Assembly (NCBI GenBank): GCA_963755435.1
Contig: CAVWJX010000005.1
Location: 496,001-560,000, forward strand
Source of the DNA: AP-15 sp963755435
GTDB lineage: Bacteria; Pseudomonadota; Alphaproteobacteria; ATCC43930; CGMCC-115725
Length of the DNA stretch: 64,000 nt
Direction: 5' to 3'
Part shown: in pieces, positions 1 to 7,440 of the stretch
Numbering within the stretch: the first letter of the stretch is position 1
Layout of the letters: each line of letters begins with the position of its first letter
Notes under the pieces: generated by a model
Database searches by the model: none
What the model was told of the DNA's origin: nothing
What the model saw: only the letters and a program-made list of their open reading frames with translations
Made by a program: the position numbers and the translations under genes

Positions 1-1
1 C

Positions 2-154
2 GGCATCGCGCTGTGCGACACGATCGAAGCGGTTCGCGCCGCCGACATCGTCGCGGTCCTGGTCGCCCATTCGCCGTTTCGCCGCATCCCGCGCGAGGAG
101 CTGATGCGTCGCGTCGTGATCGATGCGACCGGGCTCACCCATGTGGCGGGCTGA
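2..154 (+). CDS. wecC: UDP-N-acetylmannosamine (UDP-sugar) 6-dehydrogenase, C-terminal fragment
   Basis: Only the last 50 residues are in the window; the 5' end lies before base 1. The visible tail contains IVAVLVAHSPFRRIP and VVIDATGL. This matches the end of the UDP-binding domain of WecC-type dehydrogenases, where E. coli WecC has a VDHSQFK segment followed by a VVDAKG-like segment. These enzymes oxidise UDP-ManNAc to UDP-ManNAcA. The next gene, 54 bp downstream on the same strand, is the UDP-GlcNAc 2-epimerase that makes UDP-ManNAc, which supports the assignment. A different UDP-sugar dehydrogenase of the same superfamily cannot be excluded from so short a tail. Confidence 0.65.
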   Translation, partial: GIALCDTIEAVRAADIVAVLVAHSPFRRIPREELMRRVVIDATGLTHVAG

Positions 155-207
155 TGTGCCGGGCTGAGGCGCGGATAAGCCGAGGCACCGACAGGACCAA
201 AGCGCCA

Positions 208-1383
208 ATGCGTCTGCTCTTTGTGTTCGGCACCCGGCCCGAAGCAATCAAGCTCGCGCCGCTGATTCGGGAATGTTCGGGGCGCCCCGAATTCGACTGC
301 AAGGTCTGCATCACCGGGCAGCATCGCGACCTTTTGGGACGGTTTCTTGACTTATTCGAGTTGCGGCCGGATTGGAACCTCGACGTGATGCGCCCGGATC
401 AGGGTCTGGCGTATCTGACCGGCGCGGTGCTGTCGGGGGTGAGCGGCGTGATCGAGCGCTGGCGCCCCGAGCGGGTCATCGTTCAGGGCGACACGACCTC
501 GACTTTTGCCGGGGCTCTCGCCGCCTTTTATCATCAGGTCCCGGTGGCGCATATCGAAGCCGGGCTGCGCACCGGCGAACTTTATGCGCCGTGGCCGGAG
601 GAGGCCAACCGGCTGCTGGTCGCCCGGCTCGCCGATCTGCATTTCGCCCCGACCGCGCGGGCGCGCGACAATCTGCTGCGCGAAGGAGTGGCCGCTGAGC
701 GTATCGCAGTCACCGGCAATACCGGGATCGACGCCCTCCTATGGGTCTCGCAGCGCCTCGAAACCCGGCCCGACTTCGACGCGCGGGCGGCGGCGGTGCT
801 GGGTCCGGACGGCGAGAAGATCCTCGCCGGCCGGCGACTGATTCTGATGACCGGCCATCGCCGCGAAAGCTTTGACGGCGGCATCGAGCGGATCGCGCGG
901 GCAATGGCGCGGATCGCCCGGCGGCCCGATGTCGTGATTGTTTTCCCGGTTCATCCCAATCCAAATGTGCGGCGCGCGATCGAGACCATGCGCCGGCACG
1001 ACAACATCCGGCTGATCGAGCCGGTCGACTATCCCGAGCTGGTCTATCTGTTGAAACGCTGCCACTGCGTCGTCACTGATTCGGGGGGCATCCAGGAAGA
1101 GGCGCCGTCGTTCGGCAAGCCGGTGCTGGTGACGCGCGCCGCGACCGAACGCCCGGAAGCGATGGAACAGGGGCTGGCGAGGCTGGTCGGCACCGATGAG
1201 GAACTGCTGGTCGAGGCGCTCGGCGAACTCCTCGACGATCCGGTTGCCTACCGGCGCATGAGCCGGGTTGCCAGCCCCTATGGCGACGGAGCGGCCAGCC
1301 GGCGGATCGCCGATCGGCTCGGCGCCTCGATCGTCGCCGCGCCCGGCACCGGTGCTGAGCGGAGCCCACCCGCGGCGCGGTGA
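208..1383 (+). CDS. wecB: UDP-N-acetylglucosamine 2-epimerase (non-hydrolysing)
   Basis: Interconverts UDP-GlcNAc and UDP-ManNAc in the cytoplasm, feeding surface polysaccharide synthesis. The 391-residue protein opens with LLFVFGTRPEAIKLAPLI, the hallmark N-terminus of the family. It also has QGDTTSTFAGALAAFY, HIEAGLRTGELYAPWPEE, MTGHRRES and the nucleotide-binding SGGIQEEAPSFGKPVLV. Family members are about 370-390 residues, so the length fits. I chose the ATG at 208 because the reading frame upstream of it, back to base 13, has no family similarity and overlaps the end of the dehydrogenase gene. An AGGA lies about 11 nt upstream. It probably forms an operon with the partial dehydrogenase before it. 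Confidence 0.93.
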   Translation: MRLLFVFGTRPEAIKLAPLIRECSGRPEFDCKVCITGQHRDLLGRFLDLFELRPDWNLDVMRPDQGLAYLTGAVLSGVSGVIERWRPERVIVQGDTTSTFAGALAAFYHQVPVAHIEAGLRTGELYAPWPEEANRLLVARLADLHFAPTARARDNLLREGVAAERIAVTGNTGIDALLWVSQRLETRPDFDARAAAVLGPDGEKILAGRRLILMTGHRRESFDGGIERIARAMARIARRPDVVIVFPVHPNPNVRRAIETMRRHDNIRLIEPVDYPELVYLLKRCHCVVTDSGGIQEEAPSFGKPVLVTRAATERPEAMEQGLARLVGTDEELLVEALGELLDDPVAYRRMSRVASPYGDGAASRRIADRLGASIVAAPGTGAERSPPAAR

Positions 1384-1451
1384 GCAGGATTAGCCGGCGA
1401 CGGCGAGAAGAGGCAGCGCGGCGGGCGGCCGCAGCTTGCTCCGATCGCCGC

Positions 1452-1652
1452 TCACCGTTGACTGAGCGAAGCGAACGCCGCCCAGATCGCCGCCCAGCTT
1501 CCGAGCGAGAACAGCACCAGCACGATCAGCGAGATCAGCGGGCTGAGCCGCGAGTCGGTGTCGACCTTGATGTTGTCCGCATCCGGCGGGCTGGGCCACT
1601 GGTTGGCCCCGGTGGCTGGGGCGACAAATTCGGAAGCTGCATTACGATCCAT
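1452..1652 (-). CDS. Small single-pass membrane protein, function unknown
   Basis: A 66-residue protein with a polar N-terminus (MDRNAASEFVAPATG) and one C-terminal membrane segment, LISLIVLVLFSLGSWAAIWAAF, ending a few residues before the stop. The start is supported by a strong ribosome-binding site, GAGGGAGGGG, directly upstream of the ATG at 1652. An ATG six codons earlier lies before this site and is less likely. It is convergent with wecB. I do not recognise the family. The position of the helix suggests a tail-anchored or small inner-membrane protein. Confidence 0.6.
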   Translation of the reverse strand: MDRNAASEFVAPATGANQWPSPPDADNIKVDTDSRLSPLISLIVLVLFSLGSWAAIWAAFASLSQR

Positions 1653-2032
1653 CGACCCCTCCCTCTCCAATCGGTATCGGCGGCGGCTGGTTCAGTCCGC
1701 ATTATGCTGTGGCCTCGATTGTCCTAGTGGTGCGATGCCAACGGATGGTGCCATCCGTTGGCTGAATTGCACCACCAGCGCTTTGATCTAGTGGTCTGAT
1801 TCACGTGACGCCTGGGAACCAAGCGTTACGCTCACACCACGTTAGCAATCGGCGCGACCGGCCCCAGTCTAATGGCCGTCAAAAACTCGTCATCTTGGAT
1901 TTTAACAATTTTTTCAGTTCTCGGCGATACGGTACGAAATATAGATAAATTACACGCGTTAGACGTTGTGAAATTTGTGGCTCGGTCTTATCTATTGTCG
2001 AGTTGTGGGTCGCTGATCAACGGTGGATTGTC
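1653..2032. other. Gene-free stretch with hairpin element and AT-rich DNA
   Basis: No convincing gene. The first part holds the hairpin element at 1724-1778 and a second motif starting CTAGTGGT at 1789. The part from about 1860 to 2000 is clearly richer in A and T than the surroundings, as in regulatory or acquired DNA. A 62-codon frame from 1872 has no recognisable domain or ribosome-binding site and I do not call it. Confidence 0.6.
1724..1778. repeat. Palindromic hairpin element with near-perfect inverted ends (possible MITE or IS end remnant)
   Basis: The core is a perfect inverted repeat, CCAACGGATGG (1738-1748) and CCATCCGTTGG (1751-1761), with a 2-bp spacer. Outside it lie the inverted ends CTAGTGGTGC (1724-1733) and GCACCACCAG (1769-1778), which match at 9 of 10 positions. 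A second CTAGTGGT occurs at 1789, followed by an imperfect hairpin of GTGACGC and GCGTTAC. No transposase gene is present. The structure resembles a miniature inverted-repeat element or paired IS ends. The CTAGTGGTs ends recall IS630-type termini, but I cannot verify that. Confidence 0.5.
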
Positions 2033-2194
2033 ATGGCTGATATTTACTCTTCCGAAATAAATGGGCTTGCCCGACAATGGTCGGCCAGAGAGGACCGGCT
2101 TTCGCTGGCGGCCGCGGGCTTCGCCGTCTTTGGTCTGTCGCTGCTGTTCTGGGCGCCGCTGCTGCTGCCGATCCTGTTGCTGTTGCGCGGCTAG
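2033..2194 (+). CDS. Small hydrophobic protein, function unknown
   Basis: A 53-residue frame, MADIYSSEINGLARQWSARE followed by a long hydrophobic stretch, AGFAVFGLSLLFWAPLLLPILLLLRG, that runs to the C-terminus. It could form one or two membrane passes. The ribosome-binding site is weak (GGTGG about 7 nt before the ATG). The amino-acid composition looks like a real membrane protein and not a shadow frame. No family recognised; moderate to low confidence. Confidence 0.4.
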   Translation: MADIYSSEINGLARQWSAREDRLSLAAAGFAVFGLSLLFWAPLLLPILLLLRG

Positions 2195-2277
2195 AGCGCG
2201 GCTCGCTGGGCCTCGGCGAGGCGGCGGTCGCTTCGTGGACGATTGCGCCGGCGTGCCCGAGAACCGTGCTTGCGGCT

Positions 2278-2862
2278 TCAATCGCCCGGAAGCGAGTAGC
2301 CCCAGGCGCGAATCTGTGCGATGCCGGCCTGATAGCCTTTCGGTGTCAGGCTGAAGGCAAAATGCGACTTCCGGGTAAAGACGTCGATCAGGATCAGCGC
2401 GCCGACCCCGAGCTCCCTGACGATGGCGCGCGATTGGCCGCTCGGAAAAATGCAATATTGCGTCGCCCGGCACTCGATCGCCGGGTTGCCGTCGACCCGC
2501 AACTCGGCCCTGACCGGCAGGGGGTGGCCGACAATTCCGATGTTGCCGGTGTCGAGCATGACGACGAGCGCGAACGAGCCTTTGCCGGCATACCCGGCTT
2601 GCCAGAACGGCACTGTGATCGAGCAGCCACCGGCGCGTTCGCCGGGGCTGCCGCCGCACTCGGTGATCCATTCGTCGGCCTGGAATTTGAGTGTTGCCGA
2701 GGCCGGTCCGGCCGTCCGCAATAAGGCCGCAACGGCGATCGCCAGGATAACGGCCGGGCGCTGCGGCCACCGCGGCCGCTCGATCTTCCGGCTGCTTAGC
2801 CCCGATCGCCCAGAGAGATCCGCCCCGCCGAAGACGGCCAGCACGCTTACCCTCGGCACCAT
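2278..2862 (-). CDS. Exported IalB-like (invasion-associated locus B type) protein
   Basis: The 194-residue protein has a basic segment (RWPQRP) and a hydrophobic signal sequence, AVILAIAVAALLRTAGPASA, cut probably after about residue 56. The mature part has four cysteines (TECGG, GGCS, IECRATQYC) likely to form disulfides. The stretches around LPVRAELRVDG, the paired-cysteine segment and VGALILIDVFTRKSHFAFSLTPKGYQAGIAQI follow the pattern of IalB-family proteins, which are secreted and were first described in Bartonella. The N-terminus before the signal is unusually long. A start further inside is possible, although GGGGG lies just before the ATG used. Confidence 0.55.
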   Translation of the reverse strand: MVPRVSVLAVFGGADLSGRSGLSSRKIERPRWPQRPAVILAIAVAALLRTAGPASATLKFQADEWITECGGSPGERAGGCSITVPFWQAGYAGKGSFALVVMLDTGNIGIVGHPLPVRAELRVDGNPAIECRATQYCIFPSGQSRAIVRELGVGALILIDVFTRKSHFAFSLTPKGYQAGIAQIRAWGYSLPGD

Positions 2863-3369
2863 CGCCCCCTAATCGGCAACCGGTTCGATCCTGCCCGGCC
2901 CCGCCGCCCGGTCAAGCGGCAACCGCGAGGGGCTGCACCGGACCGGGCAAGATCGTCGCCTGGACGCCCGACGGCTCCGCTGCGAGCCCTCGGCCCGCAC
3001 GATCGCTCGACCCCAAGTCGGCTCATTAACGATATATTACGGTTGGCCGCCCGGCGCCGGCCTTTTTCAAAAATTAACTCTGATTCTGCTTCACATGGTA
3101 CTGAAACAGCGCTAGGTTTAACTGTATCGTGCGTAACATCGCTCAGCGGGCCAGGGTCGGGTTGCCTGCCTCACCGCCTCGGTAGCTTGATGTCTCATAC
3201 GACGCACCGCGCGGGATTGGTGGAACGCCCCGGGTCAAGCGGCGTTCTCAGCAGCACGCCGGACCGGCGAAGGACATTGTGGGGGACGAACCGGCTCCAT
3301 TCGCTCGCCGAGGAGTCTCACTCGCCCGGTTAGGCCGAAACCGATGCGTAACAGAATCAAGGCTTTCGG
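2863..3369. other. Gene-free stretch of about 500 bp between divergent genes
   Basis: It lies between the divergently transcribed IalB-like gene and the sugar epimerase, so it should hold promoters for both. The only frame of note, 3043-3333 on the plus strand, lacks a ribosome-binding site and has Arg/Ser-rich low-information translation. I see no RNA gene, repeat or clear terminator. Confidence 0.5.
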
Positions 3370-4356
3370 ATGGCTCGTTATCTGGTGACTGGCGGGGCTG
3401 GGTTCATCGGCTCGCATCTCGTCGGGTCGTTGCTCGACAGCGGCCACGCAGTCCGGGTTCTCGACGATCTGTCGAGCGGCAGTAGCGACAACCTGCCTCA
3501 CGCCGTCGAATTCCTCCGCGGCGATGTGGCCGACCCGGCGACCGTCGGACGCACCTTCGAAGGCATCGACGGGTGTTTCCATCTGGCGGCGATCGCCTCG
3601 GTCGAACAGTGTAACCGCGAATGGTTGCGCACCCACCAAGTCAACCTGACCGGTACGATTAATATTTTCAACGCAGCGCGGCGATCGCGAGAGCGCGAGG
3701 TCCCGGTCGTCTACGCCTCCTCGGCCGCGGTTTACGGCGACGCGCATTGCGCCCCGGCCGCCGAGGACGGTTGTGCGATGCCGCTCAGCGCCTATGGGGC
3801 CGACAAGCGGGCTTGCGAGCTGCACGCCCGCGCCGCCGGCGTGACCCACGGGCTGCGCACGACCGGCTTGCGATTTTTCAACCTTTATGGTCCGCGGCAG
3901 GATCCGCGTTCGCCCTATTCCGGAGTCATCGCGATTTTTCTCGATCGGCTGAGCCGCGGCGAGCCGGTCGAGTTCTTCGGCGGAGGCGGCCAGGTTCGCG
4001 ATTTCACCTTTATCGATGATGCGGTGGCGGCTCTGCGCCGGGCGATACCGGCGGCGAGTACGCGCGCGCCGGTGTTCAACGTGTGCACCGGAACAGGCAC
4101 AACGGTGCGCCGGCTGGCCGAAACCATCGCCGCGCTATGTGCTGCCGAACTCGTCGTCCATCGCCGGCCGCGGCGCGGCGGCGAGGTCGAGATTTCAATC
4201 GGCGATCCGCGTCGCGCCGTCGAGGAGCTCGGGTTTCGCGCCAGCACGGCGCTGACTGACGGTCTGGTGGCGACGCTTGAAGCGTTCGGAACGCGCGAGC
4301 GGGTCGAAGTCTCGCCGCCTGATCCGCATCACCATCTGTCCCGCATCACCGCCTGA
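3370..4356 (+). CDS. NAD-dependent epimerase/dehydratase (extended SDR, nucleotide-sugar type)
   Basis: A 328-residue extended short-chain dehydrogenase. The N-terminus MARYLVTGGAGFIGSHLV carries the NAD-binding TGGxGFIG motif. The catalytic residues are visible as VYASSAAVYGD (Ser) and YGADK (the YxxxK pair). Further on are FFNLYGPRQDP and the C-terminal substrate-binding region with FGGGGQVRDFTFIDDAV. This pattern is typical of UDP-GlcNAc/UDP-Glc 4-epimerases of the GalE/WbpP group. The substrate cannot be read from sequence alone. Together with wecB nearby it points to surface polysaccharide precursor supply. Confidence 0.85.
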   Translation: MARYLVTGGAGFIGSHLVGSLLDSGHAVRVLDDLSSGSSDNLPHAVEFLRGDVADPATVGRTFEGIDGCFHLAAIASVEQCNREWLRTHQVNLTGTINIFNAARRSREREVPVVYASSAAVYGDAHCAPAAEDGCAMPLSAYGADKRACELHARAAGVTHGLRTTGLRFFNLYGPRQDPRSPYSGVIAIFLDRLSRGEPVEFFGGGGQVRDFTFIDDAVAALRRAIPAASTRAPVFNVCTGTGTTVRRLAETIAALCAAELVVHRRPRRGGEVEISIGDPRRAVEELGFRASTALTDGLVATLEAFGTRERVEVSPPDPHHHLSRITA

Positions 4357-4413
4357 CCCCGCGCCAGCGCCCCGACCCAATTCACCGCGCAGCCTGCCGC
4401 TTTCGTCCCGCGG

Positions 4414-5082
4414 TCAGAAATCGAGATCGGCGTAGTGGGTCGGCGGCGGCGCTCCCGGCAGGTGGTCGGCCAGGATTGGGCGAAAGCTCGGGCGCGATTT
4501 GATGCGCGCGTACCATTCCTTGGCCGGCTCGTGCGCGTCCCACGGCACGTCGCCTAGATAGTCGAGGCTCGACAGCTGCGCCGCGGCGGTGATGTCGGCG
4601 ATCGAGAAATGGTCGCCCGCGAGCCAGCGCCGGCGTTCGACGAGGTAGCCGATATAGTCGAGATGGTGCGGCAGATTGGCGTGGCCGGCACGAATCGCCT
4701 GCGAGTTCGGCTGACCCTGACCGCGATAGCGCTTCATCATTTTTTCGCCGAGCAGGTTCTCGGTGACTTCCTGGTTCATCTTGATGTCGAACCAGGCGGT
4801 CAGTCGCCTGACCTCGGCGCGGTCGATCGGGTTGATCCCGATCAGCAGCTTTTCGCGATAGACCTCGTCGAGGTATTCGACGATCGCGGCCGGATCGGCG
4901 AGCACGGTGCCGTCGGGTTCGATCAGCACCGGCACCTCGCCGGCCGGATTGAGCGCCAGGAACTCCGGCCGCCGCTCCCAGATCTTCTCGGCTTTGAGGG
5001 TAAAGTCGAGGTCCTTCTCCTTCAGCACCACCCGCACTTTGCGGGCCGCGGGAGAAAGCAAAAGGTGATAGAGAACGCGCAT
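4414..5082 (-). CDS. fzlA: FzlA-like glutathione-S-transferase-fold cell-division protein
   Basis: A 222-residue GST-fold protein: thioredoxin-like N-domain (residues 1-80, with LNPAGEVPVLIEPDG and IVEYLDE) followed by an all-helical C-domain. The segments RAEVRRLTAWFDIKMNQEVT, IRAGHANLPHHLDYI, RRRWLAGDHFSIADI and SLDYLGDVPWD, and the terminus PPPTHYADLDF, match what I recall of FzlA. FzlA is the FtsZ-binding GST-like protein conserved in Alphaproteobacteria and studied in Caulobacter, where it curves FtsZ filaments and activates constriction. FzlA does not act as a conventional GST. It is transcribed away from the epimerase. A plain GST is the alternative. Confidence 0.72.
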   Translation of the reverse strand: MRVLYHLLLSPAARKVRVVLKEKDLDFTLKAEKIWERRPEFLALNPAGEVPVLIEPDGTVLADPAAIVEYLDEVYREKLLIGINPIDRAEVRRLTAWFDIKMNQEVTENLLGEKMMKRYRGQGQPNSQAIRAGHANLPHHLDYIGYLVERRRWLAGDHFSIADITAAAQLSSLDYLGDVPWDAHEPAKEWYARIKSRPSFRPILADHLPGAPPPTHYADLDF

Positions 5083-5191
5083 GCCCGATTGTAACGAGCG
5101 GCACCCCGCGCGAACAATGCTTGATCGTCACGGCACCGCGAAGACCGGCCCCGGCGAGCCAGCTAACCGGCCGGTCCGGGCGACGCGTCGG

Positions 5192-5851
5192 TCACAATTT
5201 CTCAAAAACCGCGCAGGTGACGCGGTATTCGGCCACCAACCAAAAGAGCTTGGCCATCGAGCGCTGCCATTTTTCGAGCGACACGAACGGTGCCGGCAGC
5301 CGCGCCATATGCCGCAACAGGATCCACGGCCGGCGGCGGATTTCGTCGCGATAGGACATGCCGGCCCCGAGAATGGTGGCGTCGAGCAGGCGCGCGCCGG
5401 CGAACAGCGCCGCCAGCGCGGCCGGGCTCGGCCGGTACATCGTGTCGATCGGGTCGCGATGATAGGGATAGCTGAACGGCACCGTGACAAAGGCGAGGCC
5501 GCCGCTCGGCAGCAGCTCGAGGCAATGCCGCGCCAGCCGGTCAGGGCGGGTTACGTGCTCCAAAAGGTTGCAGCACAGCAACGCCCGTGCGCCCAAGGCC
5601 CGCAATCTGGGCAGATCGGCGGGATCGGTCAGATCGGCCCGGACATCGATCCCGGCGGCATCGCGCTGGTCGACGTTTATGATATCGATGCCGCGGCAGC
5701 GCAGCGGGCGAAACAGGCGCTCCTCGGTCCAAGGCTGGACCTGCTCGCGGAATGCCGCCGAGCTGCTCCCGAGATTGAGCAGCGGCGACAGCCGCTCGGG
5801 CGCAAACCCGTCGAGTGCGCGGCAAAGCCAGCAGGCTTCGGCTTCGAACAT
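5192..5851 (-). CDS. Class I SAM-dependent methyltransferase-like protein
   Basis: The 219-residue protein starts with MFEAEACWLCRALDGF and continues with PLLNLGSSSAAFRE, where motif I is expected. IINVDQRDAAGIDVRADLTDP resembles motif II, and ALLCCNLLEHVTRPDRLARHCLELLPSGGLAFVTVPFSYPYH resembles the post-motif region common in type-11-like methyltransferases. The later HRDPIDTMYRPSPAAL segment recurs in methyltransferases of polysaccharide clusters. An alternative ATG at 5950 would add 33 residues and end 8 bp from the divergent glycosyltransferase gene. I prefer the internal start because homology begins there. The acceptor is unknown. Confidence 0.65.
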   Translation of the reverse strand: MFEAEACWLCRALDGFAPERLSPLLNLGSSSAAFREQVQPWTEERLFRPLRCRGIDIINVDQRDAAGIDVRADLTDPADLPRLRALGARALLCCNLLEHVTRPDRLARHCLELLPSGGLAFVTVPFSYPYHRDPIDTMYRPSPAALAALFAGARLLDATILGAGMSYRDEIRRRPWILLRHMARLPAPFVSLEKWQRSMAKLFWLVAEYRVTCAVFEKL

Positions 5852-5958
5852 TGCGCTCTCGACGAGGCTCCCGAAGATCGCACCATGCCCAATCCCGCAG
5901 CGTCGCGAAAGACCGGCCGGCAAGCCGCGGGTCCCGGATCGCAAGATCATAACACCGC

Positions 5959-7404
5959 ATGACGGCGCGACCGATGGCAGTTGCGATCCCGGTGCCGCTT
6001 GATGCGCGCGCCTTTCCCGACGGGACACCGCTCCACGCTTTTTTCGCCTGGAACGAGGCGCGCCGCGCGCGGGATCGCCGCTATCTGGTCGCCCGCGACA
6101 TCGCCCGGCTGCTGCACGGCTTTGGCGGCGAGGTTTGCGTCGCGCATCTAGCGGGCGCCGCGCTCGGCCTGCGGCGGAGCGGCGAGCGCGTTCTGGCTCC
6201 CTCGGCAGCGGTCGACCGCGCGCAGGAATTCGTCGCGACATTTGCCGGGTCAGCCGCCGTCACTGCCGCGCAACGGGCGATCGAGGCGTTGAGGGCAGCC
6301 GTCGGGGCCCCGGATCGAGCCGCGCACGCAGCGGTTTTTCGGGCTTTCGAAGAGCTCGGCGAGCCGCGCGACCTCGATAATTTGGCTCGGCTGCGAGCGC
6401 AGCGGAACAAGCCGGGGCTGGCGCCCCGTCGCCGCCGCATCCTGGTCATCAAGCTCGGTGCGCTCGGCGATTTCATCCAGGCGCTGGGGCCGGTGCCGGC
6501 AATCCGCAGCTACCACGCCGGGGACCATGTGAGCCTCTTGACCACCAGCCGCTATGCCGAGCTTGCCGCGCAGACCGGACTGTTCGACGATATTCTGGTC
6601 GACCCCCGCCCCCGGCCACTCGAATTCCGAAGGTGGCTGGCGCTGCGCCGGGTGCTCCGCTGCCAGCATTTCGACCGGGTTTATGACTTTCAGACTTCCG
6701 ATCGGTCGAATTTCTATTTCCGCCTGCTGCGGCCGGGACCGATCCCGCAATGGTCCGGAACCGCGTGGCGCTGCTCGCACCCGCACGCCAATCGCGGGCG
6801 GGACCGGCAGCACACGATGGACCGCCAGGCCGAGCAATTGCTGATGGCCGGGATCTACCCGGTCCCACTCACGCCATTTCTGCCGATTGCCGGCGCGCTG
6901 CCGCCGGTGCTCGAGAGCCGGCGTTTCGCCCTGCTGATCCCCGGCTCGTCGCCCAGCCATCCGGAGAAGCGCTGGCCGGTCGAGCGCTATGGCGAGCTGG
7001 CGCGGCGGCTGTCGCGGCGCGGCTATCTGCCGACGGTGGTGGGCACCGCCGGCGAGCGCGAACTCGGCCGGGCGATTTGCGCCGCCTGCCCGACAAGCAT
7101 CGATTTGGTCGGCCGCACCGATGTCGCGGCACTGGCCGCGCTGGCGCGGGGAGCGGTTCTGACGGTCGGCAACGACACCGGGGCGACGCATGTGGCGGCC
7201 GCCGGCGGCAATCCGGTCGTCGTCCTGTTCTCGGCCGCCTCGAACCCGAAATTGTGCGCACCGCGCGGCGCCCAGGTCCGCGTTCTGGTTGAACCCGATC
7301 TGGCCGATCTCGCTGTGGAAAGCGTGCTCGACGCCGTGGCCGCGGGCGACGCACCGGCGGGACAATACAAGCTGCGACGATCCGAGGGTGTCGCTAGCCC
7401 CTAG
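5959..7404 (+). CDS. Glycosyltransferase family 9 (heptosyltransferase-like) with unusual N-terminal domain
   Basis: Residues about 157-481 form a GT9 domain of the LPS heptosyltransferase type. It begins with ILVIKLGALGDFIQALGPVPAI, has LIPGSSPSHPEKRWPVERY at the start of the nucleotide-sugar half and VGNDTGATHVAAAGGNPVVVLF near the end. GT9 enzymes transfer ADP-heptose or related sugars to lipid A-core. The first 155 residues are an Ala/Arg-rich helical region with no domain I recognise; ordinary GT9 proteins start at the LVIKLGALGD strand. An alternative start is the ATG at 5974. It is divergent from the methyltransferase gene. Confidence 0.82.
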   Translation: MTARPMAVAIPVPLDARAFPDGTPLHAFFAWNEARRARDRRYLVARDIARLLHGFGGEVCVAHLAGAALGLRRSGERVLAPSAAVDRAQEFVATFAGSAAVTAAQRAIEALRAAVGAPDRAAHAAVFRAFEELGEPRDLDNLARLRAQRNKPGLAPRRRRILVIKLGALGDFIQALGPVPAIRSYHAGDHVSLLTTSRYAELAAQTGLFDDILVDPRPRPLEFRRWLALRRVLRCQHFDRVYDFQTSDRSNFYFRLLRPGPIPQWSGTAWRCSHPHANRGRDRQHTMDRQAEQLLMAGIYPVPLTPFLPIAGALPPVLESRRFALLIPGSSPSHPEKRWPVERYGELARRLSRRGYLPTVVGTAGERELGRAICAACPTSIDLVGRTDVAALAALARGAVLTVGNDTGATHVAAAGGNPVVVLFSAASNPKLCAPRGAQVRVLVEPDLADLAVESVLDAVAAGDAPAGQYKLRRSEGVASP

Positions 7405-7440
7405 CGACTACCGGCCCGGCATTTTGACGACGCACTATCA

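Noticed and set aside
1872..2060. 62-codon frame on the plus strand in the AT-rich gap
   Set aside because: No ribosome-binding site and no recognisable feature; it overlaps the better-supported small membrane protein frame.
3043..3333. 96-codon plus-strand frame before the epimerase
   Set aside because: Ser/Arg-rich low-information translation, no ribosome-binding site.
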